Below, one piece after another: positions 1 through 6,197 of a stretch of DNA of 6,530 nucleotides. This stretch comes from Oscillospiraceae bacterium (lineage in GTDB: Bacteria > Bacillota > Clostridia > Oscillospirales > Oscillospiraceae). A model generated the notes under the pieces. That model was not told the DNA's origin, made no database searches, and worked only from the letters and a program-made list of their open reading frames with translations. The DNA lies in NCBI GenBank assembly GCA_017624645.1, contig JAGAMQ010000048.1, positions 1 through 6,530 on the forward strand, read 5' to 3'. Made by a program: the position numbers and the translations under genes. How positions within the stretch are numbered: the first letter of the stretch is position 1; every line of letters starts with the position of its first letter.

Positions 1-108
1 ATAGCTTGCTGCCAAGAGCAGGATCCACTGGCCTTTTTTGGGGATCAGATAATAGACGACCAGTAAAACTGCAAGGCAGCCAAGAAAGCCAAAGGAAGTA
101 AATTGCAT
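1..108 (-). CDS. MBOAT-family membrane O-acyltransferase (DltB/AlgI-like), N-terminal fragment
   Basis: Only the first 36 codons lie in the window; the gene continues past the left edge. The ATG is at 108-106, preceded by a modest AAGGGG Shine-Dalgarno at 120-115. The fragment begins MQFTSFGFLG, has a hydrophobic first membrane segment (about residues 7-22), then LIPKK and a second hydrophobic run ending in AASY. This is the typical start of DltB/AlgI MBOAT proteins: a helix, a YYLLPKK-like turn, then a Leu-rich helix. MBOAT proteins of this type move an acyl or aminoacyl group from a carrier to an extracytoplasmic polymer. The gene starts 17 bases after the carrier-protein gene, which supports a DltB-like role taking the aminoacyl group from that carrier. 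The catalytic His lies outside the window, so assignment rests on the N-terminus and the neighbours. Confidence 0.72.
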   Translation of the reverse strand, partial: MQFTSFGFLGCLAVLLVVYYLIPKKGQWILLLAASY

Positions 109-125
109 AACAGCCCCTTATATTT

Positions 126-353
126 TTATTCTTCCATCAAACGCTCGATCAGCGCATACAGTGCCTTTGCGGAGTTGAAATTCTCCGGCACCAGCTCCTC
201 GGCGGGAATGGCAACATCAAATTCTGCGTCAATCTCGGCGACCAGGGTCACGATATCAAAGGAATCCAGAATCTTGTTGTCAATGAGCTGCTCCTCAGTT
301 TTGAAATCCACATCGGGGTGGAGCTCCGCAAGAATGTTCAAAAGCTGTTCCAT
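126..353 (-). CDS. Acyl/peptidyl carrier protein (DltC-like)
   Basis: This 75-residue acidic protein has the size and helix pattern of a stand-alone carrier protein; DltC is about 78 residues. Ser31 in the LDSFD motif is the expected 4'-phosphopantetheine attachment site, at the start of helix 2. The segment NFNSAKALYALIERL near residues 58-72 matches the C-terminal part of DltC and related carriers. Translation starts at ATG 353 behind a good AAGGAG at 370-365. The gene sits 22 bases after the adenylation gene and 17 bases before the MBOAT gene, so its likely role is to hold the amino acid activated by the former as a thioester and deliver it to the latter. A separate phosphopantetheinyl transferase would be needed and is not in the window. 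A fatty-acid ACP is unlikely given the context. Confidence 0.88.
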   Translation of the reverse strand: MEQLLNILAELHPDVDFKTEEQLIDNKILDSFDIVTLVAEIDAEFDVAIPAEELVPENFNSAKALYALIERLMEE

Positions 354-375
354 AAAATTTATCTCTCCTTGTGAA

Positions 376-1890
376 TCACTTATTTTGCGCGTACTGCTCT
401 TTGAGCAGGTTGCGGTTGATTTTTCCGTTGGGAGTCAAGGGCATCTGCTCCAGCTGACGGATCACATTGGGAACCATATACCGGGGGAGCTTTTCCTTAA
501 TATAGGTGGCGACATCCTTGCTGTCCACCTGTCCCACATAGTAAAGGACAATTTTTTTCTTTTCGTTGTCAAACAGACAGCAGGCGGTGCTCACGTCAGG
601 GTGCATGTTGACAATGACTTCAATCTCACCCAACTCGATCCGGTGTCCCATATGCTTAATCTGGAAATCCTTCCGGGACAGGAACACCAGTTCTCCCCGT
701 TCATTGTACTTGCCCAGATCACCGGTGCGGTAAATCAGCTCCGGGTACATGTCGTTCAGGGGATTTTGGACAAATGCCTCATTGGTCTTTTCGGGATTGC
801 GGTAGTAGCCCAGGGTGAGGGAGGTTCCTCGGACGCAGATTTCCCCCTGCTCGCCGGGGGCAGGTTCTTTGTCGTTTTCGTCCAACAGGATGATGTCGGT
901 GTTTTTGAAAGGACGGCCGATGGGCAGGCTCTCTTCCAAAGAAAACTCCCGATCCACCTCATAATAGCAGCAGATTCCCGTTACCTCGGTAGGACCGTAC
1001 AGGTTGATAAACCGGGCGTTGGGCAACGCAGCCTTCCACAGATGAAACTGCTTAATGGGGAACACCTCGCTGGCAAAAGCAATGGTGCGCAGATGCTCCG
1101 GAATCACCTTCTCGAAGGTGCGGAAGGAAGAGATCATGGTCAAAGCGGAAACCACCCAGCAGACCGTGTTGATCTTGAATTGATTCAAAAACTCCACCAG
1201 CTTGATGGGGAACATGAAAAGCTGCTTGGGCACAATATAGGTAGTGGCACCAAACTTCAGTGTAGGGTAGATCTCCTTTAGACAGGCATCAAAATACAGG
1301 GGTGTCTGATTGCCAAAGACGGTATCCTCGTCAAAGCGCAGCACTTCGGACAGATGCTCAATATAGTCCAGAACGGAGCGGTGGCAAGCCATGACGCCCT
1401 TGGGGATTCCGGTAGAGCCGGAGGTGAAGACGATATAGATAGGATCGGTGTCGATCTGTTTGCTGCGGATCATGGCAAGAGCCTGGTCATCAACAGGTGT
1501 CTGACAGATTGCATCATAGAGATACACCTTGCCGCCGAAATCAAATTCCTGTGCCAGAGCAGCGGTGGTGTCGTCACAGATCATGGCTTCCGGTTGCAGG
1601 GTCTGGAAGATCAGCTCGATACGGTGACGGGGCATCTCCTCGTCCAGGGGCACATAATAGCAACCGGAATAGATCGTACCCAAAAAAGCGACGATGGTTT
1701 TGGGATGCTTCTTCATAAACACCACTACCGGCTTCTTGTAAAGCCCCTGACCATGCAGGAAGGAACCGATGGCTCTGGCCTGTTGGGATACCTCCTGGAA
1801 GCTCAGTCCCATTTCTTCATTGGCAAAGGCAATCTTATCCGGCAATCTGGGGGCGGTCTGCTCCAGATATTCCAGTACATTGGTAAGCAT
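376..1890 (-). CDS. Stand-alone amino-acid adenylation enzyme (DltA-like, substrate uncertain)
   Basis: A 504-residue ANL-superfamily enzyme, the length of DltA, with a single A domain and no condensation or carrier domain. Core motifs are in order: A3 FTSGSTGIPKG (155-165), A4 FDACLKEIY (200-208), A5 NLYGPTE (296-302), A7 YRTGDLG (387-393), A8 GHRIELGEIE (415-424) and A10 LTPNGKINR with catalytic Lys490. It should form an aminoacyl-AMP and load the downstream carrier protein. Asp201 is the usual ligand for the substrate amino group. Other pocket positions, by ungapped alignment to GrsA as I recall it, are Ala202, Lys205, Cys244, Ala271, Ala273, Leu297, Gly305 and Ile306. They differ from DltA, which has Met at the Lys205 position and a stereoselectivity Cys at Ala273, so D-alanine is not assured. 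Start ATG 1890 has GAGG seven bases upstream; the racemase gene ends 15 bases before it. Confidence 0.9.
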   Translation of the reverse strand: MLTNVLEYLEQTAPRLPDKIAFANEEMGLSFQEVSQQARAIGSFLHGQGLYKKPVVVFMKKHPKTIVAFLGTIYSGCYYVPLDEEMPRHRIELIFQTLQPEAMICDDTTAALAQEFDFGGKVYLYDAICQTPVDDQALAMIRSKQIDTDPIYIVFTSGSTGIPKGVMACHRSVLDYIEHLSEVLRFDEDTVFGNQTPLYFDACLKEIYPTLKFGATTYIVPKQLFMFPIKLVEFLNQFKINTVCWVVSALTMISSFRTFEKVIPEHLRTIAFASEVFPIKQFHLWKAALPNARFINLYGPTEVTGICCYYEVDREFSLEESLPIGRPFKNTDIILLDENDKEPAPGEQGEICVRGTSLTLGYYRNPEKTNEAFVQNPLNDMYPELIYRTGDLGKYNERGELVFLSRKDFQIKHMGHRIELGEIEVIVNMHPDVSTACCLFDNEKKKIVLYYVGQVDSKDVATYIKEKLPRYMVPNVIRQLEQMPLTPNGKINRNLLKEQYAQNK

Positions 1891-1905
1891 AGAGAATCCT
1901 CTTTC

Positions 1906-2640
1906 TTATTTTGTGATTAAACAGCTGTATTCATCCTTGAGTTTGTAGCCGCAGCGAAGCACTGCCTGCTGTGCCAGAACCTCAAGAGTATTGATAAATC
2001 CGGGGCCAATGGGATGGTCGCGCTTGATCAGCGCCAACTCCGTGCAGCCGAGAATGGTAGCTTCAGCACCGTCTTGCACCAAAGCATCCCGAACCCGGTA
2101 GAAGCGATCCATCTCCGGGGGGAGGCCTGCTTTGATGTTTCCGTAAATCAGCTGCATCATGTCCTTTTGCCCCTGGTCATCAGGGGTGACAGGCAGCATC
2201 CCATATTTTTCCAGTACCCGGTGGAAGATCCGGGAGGCGATGGTGCCATCGGTGGCCATGATGCCTACAAGGTGGATGCCGTTTTTCTGCAGATGCAAAA
2301 CCGTCTCTTCCAATGCGTGGATGATGGGCACCGGAATACGCTGGGCAAGCCGGTCATAAAAATAGTGGGCGGTCATACAGGGAATGGCGATGCATCCTGC
2401 ACCCAGAGAGACCAGTTTCAAACCAATATCGGTCATGGGCTCCAAAGGACTGGGGTTAGAATTGTCAAGGATGTAATCGGTGCGGTCGGGAATGGAGGGG
2501 GTGTTATACACGATCATCTCCATATGCCCCTGATCGGTTGTGGCATCGGTCATGGTGGCGGCCAGTTCCATGAAATTGGCTGTAGCAACAGGGCCCAGTC
2601 CGCCAATCACACCTAAAATCTTCTTTTGTGAGTGTTCCAT
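1906..2640 (-). CDS. Aspartate/glutamate racemase family protein
   Basis: A 244-residue cofactor-independent racemase of the Asp/Glu/hydantoin racemase superfamily. It opens with the family motif LGVIGGLGP (about 9-17) and has the two catalytic cysteines of the two-base mechanism: Cys88 in IPCMTAH and Cys199 in GCTEL. The usual motif is PCNTAH, so Asn is replaced by Met at residue 89; this position lies in the substrate pocket of the family and may signal altered substrate preference. I chose ATG 2640, two bases after the TGA of the transglutaminase-like gene; a TTG at 2646 overlapping that stop would add two residues. No strong Shine-Dalgarno is visible, so translation is probably coupled to the upstream gene. 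Lying directly before the adenylation gene, it probably supplies that enzyme with a D-amino acid. Substrate is not provable from sequence. Confidence 0.9.
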   Translation of the reverse strand: MEHSQKKILGVIGGLGPVATANFMELAATMTDATTDQGHMEMIVYNTPSIPDRTDYILDNSNPSPLEPMTDIGLKLVSLGAGCIAIPCMTAHYFYDRLAQRIPVPIIHALEETVLHLQKNGIHLVGIMATDGTIASRIFHRVLEKYGMLPVTPDDQGQKDMMQLIYGNIKAGLPPEMDRFYRVRDALVQDGAEATILGCTELALIKRDHPIGPGFINTLEVLAQQAVLRCGYKLKDEYSCLITK

Positions 2641-2642
2641 TA

Positions 2643-3920
2643 TCAATTTACAGGGGTGGCGGGATAAAGGGATTTATCCCTGTTGTGGCATTTGTCGTGG
2701 GCATCGGAGTAGGCATCCAGGAAGGCGTCGGTTACCAAACAGAAATCGTCGCCGTTGCCCATCCGGGGGGTGGAATCGAAGTGATACCAGGTTTTGCCGT
2801 CATCCAGGCTCACCAAACTCCAAAAATGGTCGGAATCGGCACTGTGATTCTTAACCTTCCGAACGTCAATGTTGTCAATGCCCAAACGGTCCAGCATCAG
2901 CTTGGTCACGGCGTAGTAATTGAAGCAGTCACCGCTTCGCTTGGTGAGCATAACATACGCACCCTGCAGATAGTCAGACTTGTCCGAGTGCCCGGAGTAG
3001 CCTAAGTTGGACCGTGCCCAGTTATAAATGGCAACCACCTGCTGCCGCTTGGTCATGTTGTCCTTGATAATTTCCCCAAGAACCCGGTCAGCTGCGGCAT
3101 AAATGGTGTCAAGATCGGCAGCGTTTTCCTTTTTCTCAATGACGGTCACGGTAGTTTCCTTTGTGGCTTGGTTACCGGAGGCATCTACGGCGGTGTAGAC
3201 CACCTTATATTTTCCCACGGTACCCAGGTCTACTTCGCTGCTGTCGACACTGAAGGTGGGGGCACTGTCGTAATCATCGGTGACGGTAATGCCGGTGCGA
3301 TAGGCTACGGCGCTGCCCAGGTAGACCGTCACGGGCTTCACACCGGACAGAACCGGTGCTGTGGTGTCCACGATGACCGTTAGGGTGGCGGTGAGCTCAG
3401 TTTCGTTTCCGGAGGTGTCCGTCAATACAAGGGCGACAGCCGTGGCGCCGGCCTTGGTCATGTCCGGTTCTTCTTTGTAGCGTACCGTTACATCGGTTAC
3501 ATCCGCAATATCTTTTACAAGCTGGGAAGCTTCGGGGAGTGTGCCGATGGCAGAAAGGGAGACAGGGGTTCCCTGGGGCTTTACGGTATCTACCACACGG
3601 ATCACTGCGTCGCATTTTTTGTTCTGCCAGCTGACGGAAACAGGGTATTCGCCCGGGGTCTTGAGCTGCTCCTGTGTAACAGCGGACAGGAATGTCACCG
3701 GTTCACCGCTGTACTGATACAGCAGTTCCTCCGGAAGGACCTGCTGGGTACCTGCTTCTACAGTTAGTTCCCTGCGGACATTGGCAAGAAGCTTCTGTTC
3801 CTGAATGTTCAGCATCAGGGCAACAGCAATGAGGACTGCAAGAATTAAAGTTAAAACAATACAGACAACGGCCAAAGGCCCGCGGCGTCCGGAAGAACGG
3901 GAACGGGATTTTGCTACCAT
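2643..3920 (-). CDS. Membrane-anchored Ig-like / transglutaminase-like domain protein
   Basis: A 425-residue protein. After a basic N-terminus (KSRSRSSGRR) comes one strong membrane helix at about 15-38 with no obvious cleavage site, so the rest should face outward. Residues about 50-262 contain two to three beta-rich Ig-like repeats, the last with typical TDDYDSAPTFS and YTAVDASGN motifs. Residues about 265-425 form a transglutaminase-like (papain-fold) domain with a complete apparent triad: Cys332 in SGDCFNYY, His365 in DHFWS and Asp382 in HFDSTP. Such domains in bacteria may be proteases, amidases or acyl/peptidyl transferases. ATG 3920 is preferred: GGGGG lies seven bases upstream (3932-3928); ATG 3926 and TTG 3941 are alternatives. 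It heads the operon and abuts the racemase gene, suggesting work on the envelope polymer or peptide the cassette modifies. Confidence 0.87.
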   Translation of the reverse strand: MVAKSRSRSSGRRGPLAVVCIVLTLILAVLIAVALMLNIQEQKLLANVRRELTVEAGTQQVLPEELLYQYSGEPVTFLSAVTQEQLKTPGEYPVSVSWQNKKCDAVIRVVDTVKPQGTPVSLSAIGTLPEASQLVKDIADVTDVTVRYKEEPDMTKAGATAVALVLTDTSGNETELTATLTVIVDTTAPVLSGVKPVTVYLGSAVAYRTGITVTDDYDSAPTFSVDSSEVDLGTVGKYKVVYTAVDASGNQATKETTVTVIEKKENAADLDTIYAAADRVLGEIIKDNMTKRQQVVAIYNWARSNLGYSGHSDKSDYLQGAYVMLTKRSGDCFNYYAVTKLMLDRLGIDNIDVRKVKNHSADSDHFWSLVSLDDGKTWYHFDSTPRMGNGDDFCLVTDAFLDAYSDAHDKCHNRDKSLYPATPVN

Positions 3921-3954
3921 ATCCATACCCCCAAAAATCAAAATATTACAAGAT

Positions 3955-3982
3955 ATTATAACACAGCTTCGGGTAAAAAGCT
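3955..3982 (-). promoter_or_regulatory. Extended -10 promoter for the racemase/adenylation/MBOAT operon
   Basis: On the minus strand a perfect TATAAT (3960-3955) is preceded by TG one base away, giving an extended -10 (TGtTATAAT). The -35 region is poor, as is common with extended -10 promoters. Transcription would start near 3948, about 28 bases before ATG 3920. An imperfect hairpin or operator-like inverted repeat, AGCTT-N8-AAGCT, lies at 3982-3965 over the spacer/-35 region and could bind a regulator. No convincing terminator separates this from the dehydrogenase gene, so some read-through is possible. Confidence 0.6.
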
Positions 3983-4011
3983 ACTGTTTTCATTTGGAAA
4001 AACGGAAAAAC

Positions 4012-4959
4012 TTAAGGATTGACCACGTTAATGGGAGCACCCTTGAGATAGGCCTCGATATTTCGGAAGGAACAGTCAATGACCCGCTGCCGTGCCTCCA
4101 AAGGTGCCCATGCCATGTGGGGGGTAATTACGCAGTTGGGGGCAGTGAGCAAGGGACTACTGGGGGAGATGGGCTCCTGGCATACCACGTCCATGGCTGC
4201 CCCGGCGAGCTTTCCCTTTTTCAATGCGTCAGCTACATCTTCTTCCACGATCATGGCGCCCCGGGCGGTGTTGATAAGGATTGCACCGTCCTTCATTTGG
4301 GCGATGGTTTTTTTGTTGATCATCCCTTGGCTTTCCTCTGTAAGAGGGCAATGGAGGGAAACGATGTCAGATTGTGCCAGCAGGGTATCCAGGGTCACAT
4401 AGTCCCCCTCTCCCGGGGTTGCGGAGCGGCTGTATGCCAGTACCTTCATGCCAAAAGCCTTGGCAATGACACCCACAGCCTTTCCGATCTTTCCGTAACC
4501 GATAATGCCTATGGTCTTACCGGCAAGTTCCATTTGGGGGGTGTCCCAAAAGGAGAAAGTACCTCTGCGGTTCCATTCCCCGTCATGGATCAGGCGGTCA
4601 TGGTGACCTACCCTGTTGCAAAGCTCCAGAAGCAAGGAAAAGGTGAACTGGGATACAGCGGGTGTGCCGTAGGCAGGTACATTGCATACAGGGATTCCAC
4701 GCTTTTTTGCGGCATCACAGTCCACTACATTGTAGCCGGTGGCCTGGACACAGATGAGCTTTATGCCGGGGCAGGTGTCCAGCAGCTGGGCGGTAACAGG
4801 GGTCTTGTTGATCAGTACGATTTCAGCATCGCCAATCTGTGCGGCAGCTTCTTCCGGGGCGGTATGATCATAGACAGTGACCTCACCCAAGGTGTTCAGA
4901 CAGTCCCAGCACAGATCTCCGGGGTTTACGGCAAAGCCTTCCAAAACAACGATTTTCAT
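4012..4959 (-). CDS. D-2-hydroxyacid dehydrogenase (glycerate dehydrogenase / hydroxypyruvate reductase type)
   Basis: A 315-residue NAD(P)-dependent dehydrogenase of the D-isomer-specific 2-hydroxyacid family. The Rossmann motif is GIIGYGKIGKAVG (151-163). The catalytic set is complete: Arg233 in NTARGA, Glu262 in CQEP and His281 in PHMAWAP. The N-terminal half has the family segments ATGYNVVD (73-80) and NVPAYGTPAVSQ (93-104), which resemble glycerate dehydrogenases more than lactate dehydrogenases. The residues after beta-strand 2 are AYSRS rather than an acidic residue, so NADP(H) use is possible. The probable reaction is reversible reduction of hydroxypyruvate, glyoxylate or another 2-keto acid. 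ATG 4959 has AAGGA eight bases upstream; the reading frame stays open to 5478, but that extension is antisense to the pseudouridine synthase gene and non-homologous. Its link to the operon to the left is unclear. Confidence 0.9.
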   Translation of the reverse strand: MKIVVLEGFAVNPGDLCWDCLNTLGEVTVYDHTAPEEAAAQIGDAEIVLINKTPVTAQLLDTCPGIKLICVQATGYNVVDCDAAKKRGIPVCNVPAYGTPAVSQFTFSLLLELCNRVGHHDRLIHDGEWNRRGTFSFWDTPQMELAGKTIGIIGYGKIGKAVGVIAKAFGMKVLAYSRSATPGEGDYVTLDTLLAQSDIVSLHCPLTEESQGMINKKTIAQMKDGAILINTARGAMIVEEDVADALKKGKLAGAAMDVVCQEPISPSSPLLTAPNCVITPHMAWAPLEARQRVIDCSFRNIEAYLKGAPINVVNP

Positions 4960-4992
4960 AGTGGTATCCTTTCCGTATTTGCATTTTTTAGT

Positions 4993-5021
4993 ATTGTACC
5001 GCAAAACCCATGGAAATGCAA
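4993..5021 (-). promoter_or_regulatory. Sigma-A-type promoter for the dehydrogenase gene
   Basis: TTGCAT (5021-5016) and TACAAT (4998-4993) are separated by exactly 17 bases on the minus strand. Transcription would begin near 4986, giving a leader of about 27 bases with AAGGA before ATG 4959. The -35 hexamer lies within one of three AAATGCAA copies in this intergenic region. Confidence 0.65.
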
Positions 5022-5053
5022 GGAAACGGGGAAAATTAACCCGGGAGATTGTA

Positions 5054-5082
5054 TTGCAATTCCTGTAATCTTTTGATAAAAT
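5054..5082 (+). promoter_or_regulatory. Sigma-A-type promoter for the pseudouridine synthase / Cys-rich gene pair
   Basis: TTGCAA (5054-5059) and TAAAAT (5077-5082) with a 17-base spacer face right, back to back with the dehydrogenase promoter; 32 bases separate the two -35 boxes. The leader to ATG 5133 would be about 44 bases and contains a small hairpin, CGGCA-TCGGAG-TGCCG, at 5106-5121. Confidence 0.6.
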
Positions 5083-5132
5083 GCAACTATCAACACAAGG
5101 AGTGTCGGCATCGGAGTGCCGCTGAAAGAGGA

Positions 5133-5765
5133 ATGAAGCTTTTGTATGTGGATGAATCTTTGGTGGTGTGTGTGAAGCCTGCCCGGGTCCTTTCCACCGA
5201 TGAACCCGGCGGAGTTCCGGATCTGGTTCGGGAAGCCCTGGGGGACCCGGCTGCGTCGGTCCGCACAGTGCATAGATTGGACCGGGTAGTAAGCGGACTG
5301 ATGGTTCTGGCACGGACGCCGGAGGCGGCCTCGGAGCTTTCTCGGCAGATCCGGGAGGGTGGTTTTGAAAAAGAGTACCTTGGAGTGGTACATGGGCATC
5401 CGGCACAGACCCAGGGAACCTTCCGGGACCTTCTGCTGCGCAACAAACCGGAGCGGAAGACCTATGTGGTGGACACACCGGGCAAGGGCGTGCAGGAGGC
5501 GATCCTCGACTATTGGGTGATGGAGAGGACCGATGCCCTTTCCAAAGTACGCATCCGGCTGCAAACCGGCAGAACGCACCAGATCCGGGCGCAGTTTTCC
5601 AGCCGTCAGCTTCCGCTGGCAGGGGACCGGAAATACAGCCTGTTAGAGGATGACTGCGAGATCGCCCTTTGGTCCTACCGTCTTGGCTTTGACCATCCGG
5701 ACACCGGTAAGCGGATGGAATTTTCTATGGAACCGCCTAAGATCTACCCGTGGACAGAATTTTGA
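5133..5765 (+). CDS. RluA-family RNA pseudouridine synthase
   Basis: A 210-residue single-domain pseudouridine synthase, which isomerises uridine to pseudouridine in rRNA or tRNA. It opens with the family pattern LLYVDESLVVCVKPARVLS. The catalytic Asp50 lies in HRLDRVVSGLMV (motif II, usually HRLDRxTSGL), and the later RNA/uridine-binding motif is GRTHQIRAQF (146-155). There is no N-terminal S4 domain, so it resembles the short RluA subgroup rather than RluB/C/D; its target position cannot be read from sequence. ATG 5133 is the first start codon whose product matches the family. The adjacent AGAGGA is unusually close (one or two bases), while a better AAGGAG at 5097-5102 is about 30 bases away, across a small hairpin. 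The frame stays open back to 5049, but the upstream residues are not family-like. It precedes the Cys-rich gene by 10 bases. Confidence 0.92.
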   Translation: MKLLYVDESLVVCVKPARVLSTDEPGGVPDLVREALGDPAASVRTVHRLDRVVSGLMVLARTPEAASELSRQIREGGFEKEYLGVVHGHPAQTQGTFRDLLLRNKPERKTYVVDTPGKGVQEAILDYWVMERTDALSKVRIRLQTGRTHQIRAQFSSRQLPLAGDRKYSLLEDDCEIALWSYRLGFDHPDTGKRMEFSMEPPKIYPWTEF

Positions 5766-5775
5766 GGAGTATATT

Positions 5776-6039
5776 ATGGCAAATTATGATTTTTTTCAGC
5801 ATAAGGAATGTGAATATTTTCCCTGTCATGCCGATGCAGACCCCAATACCTTCAGCTGCCTTTTCTGCTATTGTCCCCTGTATCCCCTGGGTGACAAGTG
5901 CGGCGGTGATTTTACATACCTTGACAACGGGATCAAGGATTGCTCTTCCTGTCTTCGACCCCATAAAAGGGAATGTTATGAGGGGATCGTGAAACAGATG
6001 GGTATGGTCATGGAATTGGCAAAAAGAACCGAAAAGTAA
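5776..6039 (+). CDS. Cysteine-rich small domain protein, probable metal binder
   Basis: An 87-residue protein with nine cysteines (12, 17, 28, 31, 33, 42, 56, 59, 67) and His9, His18 and His63. The pattern ECEYFPCH, FSCLFCYCPLYPLGDKCGG and GIKDCSSCLRPH matches the 'cysteine-rich small domain' family of Bacteria and Archaea, whose function is, to my knowledge, unknown. The spacing suggests a zinc or iron-sulfur site. Relatives are, as I recall, sometimes fused or linked to cobalamin-pathway aminotransferases, but nothing here points to cobalamin. ATG 5776 has GAGGAG (5764-5769) six bases upstream; this site overlaps the stop codon of the pseudouridine synthase gene, so the two are co-transcribed and perhaps coupled. 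The last 15 residues are a helix-like basic tail. Confidence 0.87.
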   Translation: MANYDFFQHKECEYFPCHADADPNTFSCLFCYCPLYPLGDKCGGDFTYLDNGIKDCSSCLRPHKRECYEGIVKQMGMVMELAKRTEK

Positions 6040-6043
6040 ATGT

Positions 6044-6081
6044 AACAGGCTGTAGCTTTCACGCCGAAGCCACAGCCTGTT
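6044..6081. terminator. Terminator-like hairpin after the Cys-rich gene
   Basis: AACAGGCTGT (6044-6053) pairs perfectly with ACAGCCTGTT (6072-6081); after a one-base mismatch, GCTT (6055-6058) pairs with AAGC (6067-6070). It starts four bases after the TAA. On the plus strand no clear U-tract follows (CTTGATGG), so it may act as an RNA 3'-end stabiliser or a weak terminator. On the minus strand a T-richer sequence follows, but it has no obvious client gene there. Confidence 0.55.
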
Positions 6082-6108
6082 CTTGATGGAGACAGGGGAT
6101 TCGTTTGC

Positions 6109-6136
6109 ATTTTCTCCCACAACTGTGGGAGAAAAT
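6109..6136. repeat. 28-bp near-perfect palindrome
   Basis: ATTTTCTCCCACA (6109-6121) is the exact reverse complement of TGTGGGAGAAAAT (6124-6136), with only AC between. Because the T-runs are at the 5' side and A-runs at the 3' side on both strands, it is not an ordinary rho-independent terminator. It could be a dispersed palindromic repeat unit, a cruciform-forming element or a protein-binding site. Confidence 0.7.
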
Positions 6137-6165
6137 AAAGGTTCGGCTCGGTCAAGCCCTCGCCG

Positions 6166-6197
6166 GCGGCGCTCATCCGCGCCGCATTTTAATTTTT
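6166..6197 (+). terminator. GC-rich hairpin with T-tail, putative rho-independent terminator
   Basis: GCGGCGC (6166-6172) pairs perfectly with GCGCCGC (6179-6185) around a six-base loop, followed by ATTTTAATTTTT. This is the best rightward terminator in the region and may end the pseudouridine synthase/Cys-rich transcript about 150 bases after the last stop codon. The upstream stretch 6142-6170 is also GC-rich and self-complementary, so a larger structured repeat is possible. Confidence 0.55.

Noticed and set aside
103..1281. Long open frame on the plus strand (392 codons)
   Set aside because: It is antisense to the adenylation and carrier genes, has no family-like motifs and owes its length to the codon bias of the opposite strand.
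376..1890. Calling this gene dltA outright
   Set aside because: Length and fold fit, but specificity residues, gene order and the racemase partner differ from dlt operons, so the symbol would imply an unsupported D-alanine substrate.
3805..5076. Long open frame on the plus strand (423 codons)
   Set aside because: It is antisense to the dehydrogenase and the start of the transglutaminase-like gene; both opposite-strand genes have full catalytic motifs and good starts.
5049..5132. Upstream start for the pseudouridine synthase
   Set aside because: The extra residues precede the conserved family start, span the predicted promoter and have no supporting ribosome-binding site.
4960..5478. N-terminal extension of the dehydrogenase to an upstream start
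   Set aside because: The extra residues are Pro/Arg-rich, unlike any dehydrogenase, lie antisense to the pseudouridine synthase gene and include the dehydrogenase promoter; ATG 4959 gives the normal family length.
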